The notes beneath the pieces were generated by a model. That model saw nothing but the letters and a program-made list of their open reading frames with translations, made no database searches and had not been told where the DNA came from. 64,000 bases of DNA from Mercurialis annua (Eukaryota > Streptophyta > Magnoliopsida > Malpighiales > Euphorbiaceae): contig NC_065574.1 in assembly GCF_937616625.2 (NCBI RefSeq), forward strand, positions 2,294,001 through 2,358,000, read 5' to 3'. Both the position numbers and the translations under genes were made by a program. Each line of letters begins with the position of its first letter. Position 1 is the first letter of the stretch. This document shows, piece after piece, positions 47,538-59,382 of this stretch.

Positions 47538-49609
47538 ATGGCAGGAATTGCATTTGGTCGGTTCGATGATTCATTTAGTTTAGCTTCATTTAGAGCCTAT
47601 CTTGCTGAGTTTATCTCAACTTTGCTCTTTGTTTTTGCTGGTGTTGGTTCTGCCATAGCTTATGGTTAGTCCAAAAATATATAATTAAAACTATATAATA
47701 TAATATATACATTACATTAATGTTAATATATCTTTTGAATAAATAATGATTTTTTTTTGTTTTGTAGGTAAATTGACGGCGGATGCTGCTCTTGATCCGG
47801 CTGGTTTAGTAGCGGTGGCTGTGTGCCATGGATTTGCTCTATTTGTTGCGGTGGCTGTTGGTGCTAATATCTCCGGTGGCCATGTAAATCCAGCTGTCAC
47901 TTTTGGATTGGCTGTTGGTGGCCAGATCACCATTCTGACTGGTATTTTCTACTGGATTGCTCAGCTTCTTGGATCAGTTGTTGCTTGTTTCCTTCTTAAA
48001 GTTGTTACCGGTGGCTTGGTAAGTCGTTAATCTCATATTATAATGTTAATTAACTTCTAATTTATATAACTAATATACTGTTCCCATGCATGTATAAGAC
48101 TATAAGTCTATAATAGCAGTTTAGTTTACTTATCAAGCACAACATTACTAACAAATTGAGGTGTACTTTTGGTTCAAATCGAACCAAGCCGAACCGGATC
48201 AAATTTTATTTTTTTTAATCGATCCGGACAAATTGAAACTGAAACTATAAATTATAATTTATTTTTAAACCGAATAGAACTAACTTTAAAATAATCTTTA
48301 ATATCTCGAGCAGAACCAAACTGAGCTGATCCTAGAATAATTTTGAATATTCTATGGTGACCCGAACTAAACTAGTCCGTTTGATTATTATTTTTGTTCA
48401 TTTTCGAGTTGCATCAAAAGTATGTCTTTTTGTTCCTTCCAAAATTGAGCTAACCAAAAAATTGTTTATTAATAATTTTAAATAGAGTTTAATTTATCGA
48501 TTCAATTATGTTAAATTTTAGGCTTAATTACTTAAAAACCATCCACCTTGAACTTTTTTTTCGTTTATACCCTGACCTAGAAAAAAAATTCATTTATACC
48601 CTGACGTATGTATTTATGTTTCACCTCTACCCCGAGGCACTAAATTAACCTCTTTTCATTTAAAAAAAGTTTAAAATAGTCCTTCATTTAGAGAAAAATT
48701 CATTTCTAATTAAACTCTAATTAACTTAGGTTAAAAATGAAGAACTATTTTAAACTTTTTTCTTAATGAAAAGAAGTTAATTTAGTGTCTTGGGGTAGAG
48801 GTGAAACATAAATACATACGTCAGGGTATAAATGAATTTTTTCCTAGGTTAGGGTATAAACGAAAAAAAAGTTCAAGGTGAGTGGTTTTTAAGTAATTAA
48901 GCCTAAATTTTATTCGGTTTTTGCACATCGCTACAAAAAGAGTCTACTTAAATTTTTTTCCTATGAACTATATGCATTATAAGGTAAAAGGATATATACT
49001 TTCCTCTTATAAGGACTTCATAAATATTGATTAAACAAAATGTATGCAAGTATTATAAGTGAAATTTGGCTTTATTATCACAAATTGGGAAAAGTTTGTT
49101 TTCATAATTATGAGTTTAAACTTTAGTGAAAACCCTTTAAAAATGGCATTATATCATTAATCGCATAAAACAAAGTATCCTAACAATTTAATACAATTTA
49201 ATTAATTATCTATAATTGTTTGTTAATTATTGTTTTACAGGCAGTTCCAATCCACAGTGTGGCTTCAGGAGTTGGTGCAATTGAAGGGGTAATAATGGAA
49301 ATAGTGATCACATTTGGGTTAGTCTACACAGTCTATGCAACTGCAGCTGACCCCAAGAAGGGTTCACTAGGCACCATTGCTCCCATTGCAATTGGGTTCA
49401 TTGTTGGGGCCAACATTTTGGCTGCAGGCCCATTCTCTGGTGGATCAATGAACCCGGCCCGTTCCTTCGGCCCAGCTGTCGTTAGCGGCGACTACCACGA
49501 CCATTGGATCTACTGGGTTGGGCCTCTTGTTGGTGGTGGGCTTGCTGGGCTTGTCTATGGAAACTTGTACATGGGTGGTGATCATGCACCTCTATCCAAT
49601 GATTTCTAG
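47538..49609 (+). CDS. TIP2-1: Tonoplast aquaporin TIP2;1 (delta-TIP)
   Basis: Exons 47538-47664, 47768-48018, 49241-49609; 747 nt, 248 aa, the usual TIP length. The start [20 protein letters not shown] and the whole protein match delta-TIP closely. It has six transmembrane helices and two NPA boxes, [10 protein letters not shown] and [10 protein letters not shown]. The selectivity-filter positions appear to be the TIP2 set: His in VAVCHGF, Ile in IAPIAIGF, Gly in AAGPFSGG and Arg in NPARSF. Family knowledge: a vacuolar-membrane channel for water and also ammonia. AATAAA 54 nt past the stop (49663-49668) is a likely poly(A) signal. Intron 2 (1.2 kb) carries a MULE-type MITE apparently inserted into an older hAT-like sequence. 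The gene is convergent with PnsB3. Confidence 0.97.
48156..48933. mobile_element. Degenerate hAT-like element interrupted by a MITE, TIP2;1 intron 2
   Basis: The left part begins near TTGAGGTGTACTTTTGGTTC and contains CCGAACCGGATC. The right part, beyond the MULE-type MITE, continues TATTCGGTTTTTGCACATCG. Both are recognisable ends of the TAGGGGTGTRCA / CGGTTCGG family. The MITE's 9-bp duplication lies inside this sequence. The outer target duplication is not convincing. Confidence 0.45.
48531..48903. mobile_element. Foldback MULE-type MITE, 373 bp, in TIP2;1 intron 2
   Basis: A perfect 9-bp duplication, TAAATTTTA, flanks it (48522-48530, 48904-48912). The ends GGCTTAATTACTTAAAAACC and, inward from the right, GGCTTAATTACTTAAAAACC are identical over 20 bp. 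The arms continue through TCGTTTATACCCTGACCTAG and GTTTCACCTCTACCCC almost to the centre. It shares its TIR family with the 18,558-19,598 element but lacks the palindrome array. Confidence 0.9.
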
Positions 49610-50453
49610 GTTTTGATTGTGATTTGGTGATGAGTTTGTGTTTCTAATTTATTTTTCTTTGTAATAAAAAGAAAGGAAAGTAATATTTTTGCTTTTCTTT
49701 CTTTTTTTATTTATTTATTTTGTGGTTGTTATTGTAAAGGTTTGTTGTGGTTAGCTTTTGCTTTTATGAGTAATTGATGAAATTGGTGATGTGTAGCAAC
49801 TTTTTTAAGCATGCTCATGAATTGCTTTTGTTTTCTTCTTTTTGTTATTGGAGATGGGCATTTTCTCTCTAATTTTTTTTATTGGGCATCATGCAATTTA
49901 TGGGCATATTCAAATTTTAGATGCTTTTAGTTAGGAATATGCATTGAGCGGTTCAGTTCGTAGAAATGTGGAAATCATTTAGACGTTTTTTAAAAAATAG
50001 AAAACAAATCGAAAAAATTTGGTTTGATTCTATTTTCAATTTAACTGAAATGACTATAATATTCATAAAAACAAAAATGAATGAGTATATTGTCTGAGTT
50101 TTAAGTAAAGAGGATGTAAGCATGAATTATGATATATGTGAGGGTTTGAGAGTAATTTGCTCTTTATTTATACATCACTGGAAAATTGGATTTTTATAAA
50201 ATTTGATGGCCTTTGATTACATGCATGATAACTTGAAAATTTGCATAAACTAACTTAATTTACAGGGCTATTTACACTAATTTATTAAAAAATTAATATA
50301 ATGTCTCACATTTTCATTTCCATCCTTCTGTCGACCCTATGATTGTGTTTAGTGTTCCATTATCAGAAAATGAAAATGAAAAGTAAAAAATTTCCATGAC
50401 ATTATAGATAAAAAGACATAACTAAATTAACAATAAGTACATAAAAATTGATT
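49610..50453. other. Intergenic between convergent TIP2;1 and PnsB3
   Basis: Contains the TIP2;1 3' UTR (poly(A) signal at 49663) and the PnsB3 3' flank. A GGTTCAGTTCGT / GGTTTGATTC remnant at 49,940-50,045 resembles the hAT-like family. No gene. Confidence 0.5.
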
Positions 50454-52094
50454 TTACTTGGAAAATTCAGGGGGCAATAACTCTTCAGACAATAGTTTCT
50501 CATACTTCCATTCGTGAGCTTTCCACTCTGGCAATTGCTGGATCACAACCTGCAGTTTTAATACATTGAGGTCTCACTGAAGCCGGAGTTGACTACGTCA
50601 TTCACAAATTAAAATGGCGTGTTTTAAAAAAACTGGTATTTACATCGTCAATTTTCACCGATTTTGCAATTGGTTTATTGATTTGTCAAAAAATAATAAT
50701 CTTTATATATTTATTTATTTCAATGTGATTAAATTGTAAGAACGTGTATATCTTATGGATATATATGCAAATAATCGTAAAATTAATTAGAAAATTTGAG
50801 AGTGAGCTCAATTGTACTGACCAGCCCTCTAGAATCTGGATTACCGACTGTAGTTTGGCAAGCAAGTCTCCAATTTTTTGGTTTCTTAATTAGAGAAAAA
50901 AATACATAAACATGTCAGCTCTTCAATTAAAATCTATAAAAAAATTAATAATACTAATCATAAAGATGAAATAATGACCATTATACCCTTTTGAGCTTTT
51001 CTTTCTCTGTTTCTGTACGAGGGTTAAGGAGCTCCTTCCCCATTATAACCTGACAACATAAGATTAACATTTCTAAATTAAAAACTATTTCTTTTTTTTC
51101 ATCCATTAAAATTAAAATATCGACCTACAAATATAAAATTTCAAGTCAAATGAATCTGAATTTTCTAATTATTATATTTTGATTTTGATCAATTGACATG
51201 ATTCTAGAAATTTGTGGTGTATACTTGATTTTAATCTATCCATTAGCACTTATTTGATTCCACGATATAATTTTATGCACCTAAATAACCTCTCTCGTTA
51301 TATTAACAAAATATAAAGAAATAATATAATATCTCATATCGAAAATGTGAAAAAGATAGTTTATAACTTTAAGTTATTAAAATTAACTTGAATTAACTAA
51401 TTTGGGCTTGTTGAATCCGAGTTGGTACAATTTTTTTAGAAAAAATAGTATTTTAAATGAAATTGAATTCACCTCCACCATGCAAGATGCACAAGTTCCT
51501 GCTCCTGCACAGTTTAGCAGAGGTCTAGCCTGCATACATATTCACCAAATCAAACTATACACATAAACCACATAATCTAAAGTATCAATAAATAGAATGT
51601 TATAACCATATTGACGAAATGACATAAATAAAATATACAATTACTTACATACGGTCCATATAAATCAATATTTGAATCCAACATTATTTCTCTGAGTTTT
51701 TGACCACCACACGTACTACGAAAATGAATATCAGGAGTTCCATCCGGTAGTAACACGGACTAAATAACAAATAAATTAGTGATAAAAAGTGTATTGAAAA
51801 CGGAAATGAAATGTCGAATTCGTAAAATATTAATTAATGTGAAAGATATGTTTAAGGGATTATTACATGAACAAATGCAAACTTGACAGAAGGTGGTTCT
51901 TCAGGAGTGTCATGTTTGTCGTCCGATTTACTTTCGGGAACGTTACCAACGGCTCTGATCTTCATTTTACAGAAACTATTGATAGGTTTATGGATTTGGC
52001 AAATGTTATTGTTTGCATAAGAAGAATGTTTGAAATTGTAAGAAGGTTTCAAGGAGGCTAAATTATAGGAGTTAAGCTGAAGAGTTGTGTTCAT
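50454..52094 (-). CDS. PNSB3: Photosynthetic NDH subunit PnsB3 (NDF4), with an apparent 1-nt frameshift in exon 4
   Basis: Exons (minus): 52094-51867, 51759-51649, 51529-51473, 51049-50988, 50884-50822, 50549-50454. Expected product about 205 aa. The N-terminus MNTTLQLNSYNLASLKPSYN is a plastid transit peptide. The mature part has HSVLLPDGTPD, GGQKLREIMLDSNIDLYGPY, the ferredoxin-like cluster NCAGAGTCASCMVE, the final cysteine in KPKNWRLACQTTVGNPDS, and VVIQQLPEWKAHEW. These are the blocks of NDF4/PnsB3, a 2Fe-2S subunit of subcomplex B of the thylakoid NDH complex in cyclic electron flow. Exon 4 is 62 nt instead of 63: the family's EKEKLKR region reads GAGAAAGAAAGCTC, one A too few, so exon 5 is out of frame. 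Either an assembly or sequencing indel or a disabling mutation. All other splice sites are intact. Confidence 0.9.
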
Positions 52095-53229
52095 TATTTT
52101 CTTGATTTTTCAGGATTTGGAAATAAAAAATGTTAGTTATTTTGGGGAATTTGCATGTAGGAAATGTTTGAGAGTATGGTGTGTGGTGGCATTTAGATTA
52201 TCTTATCTAACTAGCCGTAAGATGTGAGGGCATAAAAGAAGGTTTTGGGCCAATAGTGGCCATCTTTTTCTTGCATTTGGGTCCAAAATTTTATTTATTT
52301 TGGTGCTAAGAAGAAATAGAGGGATTTTATACAAAAAAGGAAGAAATATAGGAATTCAAATTCAATTTTTTTTAAAAACTAACATGATGAGCATAATTGA
52401 AGAAAGAAACACAATAAAAAACTAACATGAGCATTTGTATCTAGAAAAAGAATATCTAAGAACTTATTTCCATGATTCTTGTGAGGAAAGAGAATTTGGG
52501 ATCTAATTAGTTGGAAAAGTTAAAATTGAGTTATTTTAATTAACATAAGATTATACAAATAAATCCTTATGTTAAAATTGTTTGTGATCAAACGTCTTCT
52601 GAGGCAGTTATACAGTCAGAGTTATTAGAAAAAGATTTAAAGACGCCCTTAATACTTTTAATATCTTTCAAATTAATCCCGAAGAAGTATTTTATCGGCA
52701 AAAACTTTAGATTAAAGGTCAATTGACATTTTTTTTTCATATTCATCTTCTTCTTCCTCATTTCTCTTTTGCCAAACACCACCTTGCCACTGTCGCCATC
52801 CTTTCACCATCTCTGCAATGTTTGAGACGAATTTAGACGAACCAACCTCCATTCACCAGGGATTGTCTTTTTAAATATTGATTAATTAGTGGTGTTTAAA
52901 AGAAAAAGGAGGTGAAAAAATGTTAAAAAATCCATAAATATACAATTGATGAATATTATAAATATTAATGAACCTTTTTTATACGGTTACGAGAGACACG
53001 CCGGCATTTAATGAGTTTTTCTAACGGTATTATATAGAAAAGGTTATTTATTCCATTTTGAAAATAAAAAGCCCTTAATTGTTTCTAAATATAGTTTAAG
53101 AACTAAGTTGTATTTTATAAAAAATACTAGGGTTGTTTGCATCTTTTGCCAAAAACAATAACTGGACAATTTTCCGATCCAGATTATCTTCAAACTGCTA
53201 AAACCCTTGCAAACCCTTGCAAACTTGAA
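52095..53229. other. Intergenic between divergent PnsB3 and TRZ4
   Basis: A bidirectional upstream region. Both promoters should lie here. AT-rich DNA, no ORF with a domain, and no paired TE ends were recognised. Confidence 0.5.
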
Positions 53230-56200
53230 ATGCCCCAAATTTCAAGTTTGCGCTTCCTTTTCTCACCGCTAAAACCCTCAGTTTTCTCCAAACCAACACC
53301 CTGCTCCATCTTCACTCTCCTCTGCTCCTCAAACCGACGCCGTATAACTCCCACCCACAAGTCTCTCAATTTCAGAATCAGAAAAAACTCAACTTTTACC
53401 AGTACAGAGAAGAATAATAATATGAAGCAGAAGGGTAACGAGAGGGACGAGAAAGGGACTGCAATGGAGGAGAAGGGTAGTGAGAATTTAGGGTTTAATA
53501 AAAGAAGAGCTGAGGGTAGAGATAAGAGTGATAAACCTAAGAGAAATCTTCAGTTGAAAACTAGGAAACTTAATCCTACTAATACTATTTCTTATGTTCA
53601 GGTAAAGATGCTGTCTTTTTTGGTTTTTGGATTATTGGGTTGTTTTAGATTCGTGGGGTGGAGTTTATTTGTGATGAATTTGAGTAATCTGTCATTTGTT
53701 TCATTGTTGTTTTGAGTGTTTGAAAGCAGGCACACGGGGAAACGGGACACTTGGATACTGACTCGGTGAAACTGTGTTATTTTAAAGTTTCCTATCTAAA
53801 AAAGAAGTTTTGTGCCGTAAGGTCGAGTGTCCGACGCGTTTCCGAGACTTCGAGTGTGCAACGCGTTTCCGGAACGTCGAGTGTGCGACGCGTTTCCGGA
53901 ACGTCGAGTGTCCGGCGTGTTTCCGGAACGTCGAGTCTCGAGTGTCTGACATGTTTCCGAAACGGGACATGTTGATTGAATGAAATGTCTCTGCTAACTA
54001 TAATTTCTCAAGGGTGTCGTTAGAAATTGGTTAATGTGAAATGCTTTTAAATGTTAATATGTTTTCAGTGAATTTTTGAATGATAAAATATTTGAGTTTT
54101 GAAGTTAGATTTCATTGGATGTTGTGATTTCTGTAAACTGTAGTTGTATTAAAGCTGAGATTGCTTGAAGCGCAGAATTATGTTTGTACTAGCATGTTCT
54201 AGACTTCTAGTATTGTATTGTCTTGAGGTTTGCCATAGTAATAATCTTTTTCTCTGTGTTCCAGATTCTAGGGACTGGAATGGACACACAAGATACTTCA
54301 CCTTCAGTTTTGCTTTTCTTTGACAAGCAAAGATTCATTTTTAATGCTGGTGAGGTAATGGTGATGCAAACTTTTTTTTCCTTTTTTAAAAAAAATTGGA
54401 ATGCTTCTTTGTTGCTTATTATTTTATATCTGCGAGACTGTTACTATTTGTTATTGAGTTATTGTGTTTAATAAAAGGCGTCTCAATCAGAGTGAATTAG
54501 AAGTTTTATCTGCATTCTGGTTTATCAAAAATATTTTGTTATCTAATACTGTTGTGTCCTCAGCTCCATAAGTTATTCATTTTTTGGTTAATCTGATGTA
54601 TAAAACTAGTTCAAATTTTATACAATTTGCCAGATGGGGAAGTTAGATATTAGCTACCTCAAAAATAATGACCTATTATTATTATTTTTCTCCTTTGAAT
54701 TAGAGTTAAAGTTGCATAAATCTTCATGTTCTTACAAATTTGTCACTCAGACTCAACAAGTCATGTGAACTATGAAGTCCTTACTTGAGACATTCATGCA
54801 GAACAAAATTGTAGTTAAAATGACTTGAGCAATCTGTATTATATGCTCTAACTTACTGTTCCAAACAGTCCGCATTAAATCATTCTCATATTTTTCTTTT
54901 GATTTGTAATTATAGTTTCTATAGATTTACTTTAAGTAATCGAAATAGGGCCACATATTGTCGTTGTAAATTCTATTGAGGAAGGGAGATACCATTTTAG
55001 TTAGAGGGTAACATTCAGAAATCCTAGTAACATTGCATGCAATCCCTTATCTTGAAACTTTCACCGAAATTGGCATGATAGTCTTTGGACACTATTCTAA
55101 AGTATTGCTCAATGTTGAAGTTGGTTAGTAGCTGTATGATCTATGACCCCTATTGATCTTTTTGTTTTCTGAACCTACAATTGGCATGCAGGGATTGCAA
55201 CGGTTCTGCACTGAACATAAGATTAAACTATCAAAGGTATGAGATTTCTCAAGAAAAACACTCATGGACACACCCACATTTATCCATGCTTCACATCATA
55301 ATGATTCTTCTGTGTTTATCATTCATCAATCTGTGAGCATAGTGTCGTGTACAATAAACATGGATTTACACTTTTTCAGATAAATCACATCTTTCTCTCT
55401 CGTGTCTGCTCAGAAACTGCCGGTGGAATTCCAGGTATATGTCATTATAGATTAATGATGACCTCATACTTGTAAATGCTGTTACTTTTAAGCATAAATA
55501 CAAATCTTAGCATAATGCACTATTGTCTCCTAGTGTCAATATTACCTGATATTTGTTACATGGTGCAATTAGCATGTGAGAACCTAATTTTACTGGTATT
55601 TATTTCTCCTCACAGGGCTTTTGTTGACTTTAGCTGGCATGGGAGAAGAAGGATTGTCGGTGAGTTTCAATTTCAATTGATGTACGTAAACACTTTGTCT
55701 TTTCCTAATAGATTATCCTAAATTGGAAAAGTGTGGCATCTCTAATCAATTACACGCACGGTATTTGATGTTATGCAGGTCAACATATGTGGTCCTTCAG
55801 ATCTTCAGTATTTGGTTAATGCCATGAAATGTTTCGTCCCTCATGCTGCCATGGTTAACACAAAAAGCTTTGGTTCTGATACTACTGCTCAGTTTGAAGC
55901 AAATAGCTTAAGTGATCCCATTGTCCTCGTTAACAATGAGGTTGTCAAAATATCAGCCCTTCTTTTACAGCCAAGCAGCTCAAAAGAATCAGCAGTAAAG
56001 CCCGGTGATGTGTCTGTGTTATATCTTTGTGAATTGCCTGAAATTACTGGGAGATTTGACCCACAAAAAGCTAAAGCTCTTGGTCTGAAACCTGGTCCAA
56101 AGTACAGTGAACTGCAATTAGGGAATTCAGTAAGGTCAGATCATCAGGATATCATGGTGGGTCTCAAATTCAATAGAACTCCCGTGTCTCAATACTTGTT

Positions 56201-59200
56201 ATCTACTGTAAGTGTTGACACATGATATTTGCTTATTGCAATTTGCAGGTTCATCCAAGTGACGTAATGGATCCTTCAATTCCAGGTCCAATTGTAATTC
56301 TTGTTGACTGCCCAACGGAACTGCATGTACAAGAATTGTTAACCATACAAAACCTTGATAGTTACTATGTAGATTACTCAGATAACCAACCGGAGAATAA
56401 GAAAACGGTGGCTTGTATCATTCATTTAAGTCCTGCTTCTATCATAAGCAGCGGCAATTACCAGAAGTGGATAAAGAAGTTTGGTTCAGTCCAACACATT
56501 ATGGCTGGACATGAATTGTAAGCAACTTTTCTTAGCTCTTCTTCTTCCAAAAGTATGTTGGTATTGATAGTACTTGATAAAGATGTGTTGTGGCAGGAAG
56601 AATGTGGAAATTCCAATTCTTAAAGCCAGTGCCAGAATTGCTGCAAGACTTAATTACCTGTGTCCTCAGTTTTTTCCAGCTCCAGGTATTTGGTCACTTC
56701 AGCAGATTAACAGGTCGACTGAGGACTCTGCTTTTTCCAGCCAGGTTTGTTGCACACCCTCAAGGCCTCTTCTGGTTTGAAGTATACAGCTTTTAAGTTT
56801 TAAGGCTATTTGAATGTTTAGATGGCTAAAGTGCTTGTTCTGAATCCTTGCGCCAGGGTTGTGGCTCAGAATTTTCTGAAAGGATATTAGCTGAAAATCT
56901 TCTTAAGGTATATATCAAACCGTTTTTTCTTAGACCATTGGCCTTGGTGTCTCACTAGGCCGTATTTAACGTCCGCAAATTTCACAATAGTTTTGAAATG
57001 CCTGTCCATTTTCTTCCTTAATCTTTTTAATCCAATGTTGAACAGTTTACTTTGCGTCCTCATGCTCATCTAGGACTGGACAAATCCAATATTCCAAGTC
57101 TGATGGCTCGCTCAGAAGTTATTAATGAGTTACTTACAGAACTTCCAGAAATTGTAGATGCTGCTCAGGATGTCGGCCAGTTCTGGAATAGATCTGGACA
57201 ATTGAAAGGAGATATAGCTCTTGGACCAGACAGTAATGCTATGATCGAAGAGCCATGGTTAGATGAGAATAGTCTTCCTAGCTGTTTGGAGAATATCAGG
57301 AGAGACGATATGGAGATTGTGCTTCTTGGAACAGGTTCATCTCAGCCATCTAAATATCGAAATGTTAGCGCTATCCATATTAATCTCTTCTCCAAAGGAG
57401 GTTTGCTTCTAGACTGTGGGGAAGGAACACTTGGACAACTGAAACGAAGGTAACATGATGCGAAGTTATAATAAAGCACTGTTCTCGTGCTTTCTATAGT
57501 ATTTTTCTTCCATTTTTAACATGTAATAATTCCAGTTCTCTGAAAACAGGTATGGTGTGGAGGGTGCTGATAGTGTTGTGAGAAATCTATCATGTATCTG
57601 GATTTCTCATATTCACGCCGATCACCATACAGGATTAGCAAGAATTCTCGCACTGCGGCGTAATTTGTTGAAGGATGTGGTCCATGAGCCATTACTAGTT
57701 GTTGGGCCAAGGCAGCTTAAGGGATTTCTAGATGCATACCAAAGACTGGAGGACCTGGATATGCAGTTCCTCAATTGTAGGAGTACCGATAGCGCTAAGT
57801 GGGAAGCTTATGAGGGTAATAGCGAGTTCAACAAAAATTATTCAACCCCAGGAAGTCCAAATAATCTTGATGATGCTAACAAATCCACACTGAATACTAA
57901 ACTAACTTTGTTCGCTAAAGATAGGAAGAAACCGAGCAGTGTAGTTGACAATCCTATGGCTTTTGTACGTTTGAGGAATTTGAAGAGAGTGCTGAATGAA
58001 GCAGGGTTGGAGACTTTGATTAGTTTCCCTGTCGTGCATTGTCCGGAGGCGTTTGGTATTGTGTTGAAGGCAGCAGAAAGAATGAATTCTGTTGGAAAAC
58101 CGATACCAGGGTGGAAAATTGTGTACTCGGGTGACACTAGGCCCTGTCCAGCAATGATAGAAGCATCGGATGGAGCAACAGTCCTTATACATGAGGTAAA
58201 TTATCAAAATTCAAATATATCTAATTTATTTTTCTTGGAATCTAATGCAATATAGATTTAGGAGTGTAAGTGAGCCGAATTGAGTCGAAATATTGTTATG
58301 TTCGAGTTCGACTCCATTATAAAATTCAAAACTCAAAATTGGGCTCGAACTCGAACTCGATCAAGTTTTGTTTTAGGAGATTGAGCTTGAGATCGGTAGA
58401 ATAAATTGAAAATCAAGTTCAATTTCGGCTTGGCTTATTATTTGTATAAATTTTTAAAAAATTATTATAATAAATTATATAATCATAAATGATAAAAAAT
58501 CAAAATAATCAAAGTTTGTTTAGGCGCAAGTTTTTCGAGCCGAGTATTTTGATGTTTAAACTCGACTAGTTTGAACTCGAGCTCTACTTGATTAACATCA
58601 AGTCTATATCAATTTTTTTGAGTCAATTCCAAGTAGTTTGCGAGTTAGTTTGACTCTGTTACACCCTTGTCATAGGGTATCACATTGTTCATCTTTACAT
58701 GAACTTTAAATAATATCAAAATAAGGGTATTATTATGTATGTATAATTATATATAAAAAATGTAAATTAATAAAAATTTGATTAGTCTCGCGAGCTTGTC
58801 TACTGGAGTAGCTCGAACTCGACTCGAGTAGCTCGAACTCGACTCGAGTAGCTCGAACTCGACTCGAGTAGCTCGAACTCAACTCGAGTAGCTCGAAGTC
58901 AGACTCGAGCAGTTTGACAGTTGCCTCGACTTGATTACACTCGCCGTCATAGTTGTTTCACATTGGTAGTCTGCAGTTGAACTAAAAGTCTATAAATGAC
59001 GTCTAATATCTTTGGGAAAAGAAAATAAAGATGATACAGTTGAAGATTTATATATGTGAATATTTTGCAGGCAACTTTCGAAGATGATTTGGAGGATGAA
59101 GCCATAGCTAAAAACCATAGCACCACAAAGGAAGCCATAGATGTCGGAAATTCCGGCGGTGCGTATCGGATAATTCTTACCCACTTCAGCCAGAGATACC

Positions 59201-59382
59201 CAAAAGTACCAGTTTTTGATGACACTCATATGCACAATACATGCATAGCTTTTGATATGATGAGTGTTAACATGGCAGATTTGCCTGTGGTTCCAAAAGT
59301 GCTCCCCTACCTTAAATTGCTCTTCAGAAATGAGTTTGAGATGGTAGTTGATGAACCAGATGATGTTACTGCAATTTCTTGA
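53230..59382 (+). CDS. TRZ4: Long-form tRNase Z (TRZ4-type, ELAC2 homologue)
   Basis: Exons: 53230-53601, 54265-54354, 55192-55236, 55380-55434, 55616-55659, 55779-56156, 56249-56517, 56597-56744, 56857-56907, 57046-57449, 57550-58195, 59071-59382; 2,814 nt, 937 aa. All introns are GT-AG and in phase. The enzyme cuts the 3' trailer from precursor tRNAs. The N-terminus [20 protein letters not shown] is basic and Ser-rich, like a mitochondrial presequence, fitting TRZ3/TRZ4. The degenerate amino half has [14 protein letters not shown] and the exosite arm [15 protein letters not shown]. The catalytic half has [18 protein letters not shown] (with the PxKxRN loop), the Zn motif HIHADHHTG at about 639-647, [17 protein letters not shown] and HFSQRY. 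An in-frame ATG 93 nt upstream of the chosen start is possible. Intron 1 and intron 11 carry tandem repeats. Confidence 0.95.
53725..53995. repeat. GGAAACGG-family repeat with a 27-bp tandem array in TRZ4 intron 1
   Basis: The first 90 bp (GGGGAAACGGGACACTTGGA, then GTGTTATTTTAAAGTTTCCTA) and the last 50 bp (TTTCCGAAACGGGACATGTTGATTG) match the element at 30,286-30,460. Between them is an expansion of a 27-bp unit, starts at 53824, 53851, 53878, 53905 and 53932, of the form CGAGTGTGCGACGCGTTTCC plus GGAACGT. The Ser/Arg-rich ORFs on both strands are translations of this array. Confidence 0.85.
58258..58945. repeat. Degenerate GTGTAA / CTCGAACTCGA repeat element in TRZ4 intron 11
   Basis: Left end GGAGTGTAAGTGAGCCGAAT; possible right ends at about 58,668 (GTTACACCC) and about 58,941 (GATTACACTC), both GTGTAA-like when inverted. 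The interior is rich in CTCGAACTCGA and contains a 20-bp tandem array. The superfamily is uncertain. Confidence 0.5.
58806..58910. repeat. 20-bp tandem repeat, about five copies
   Basis: The unit TCGAACTCGACTCGAGTAGC recurs with a 20-bp period. Copies one to three are essentially identical and the last two are diverged (CAACTCGAG, GTCAGACTCGAG). The unit contains the palindrome ACTCGAGT and TCGA steps throughout. Confidence 0.9.

Noticed and set aside
53751..53975. Ser/Val/Arg repeat ORF (plus) and its minus-strand counterpart
   Set aside because: Both are translations of the 27-bp minisatellite in TRZ4 intron 1.
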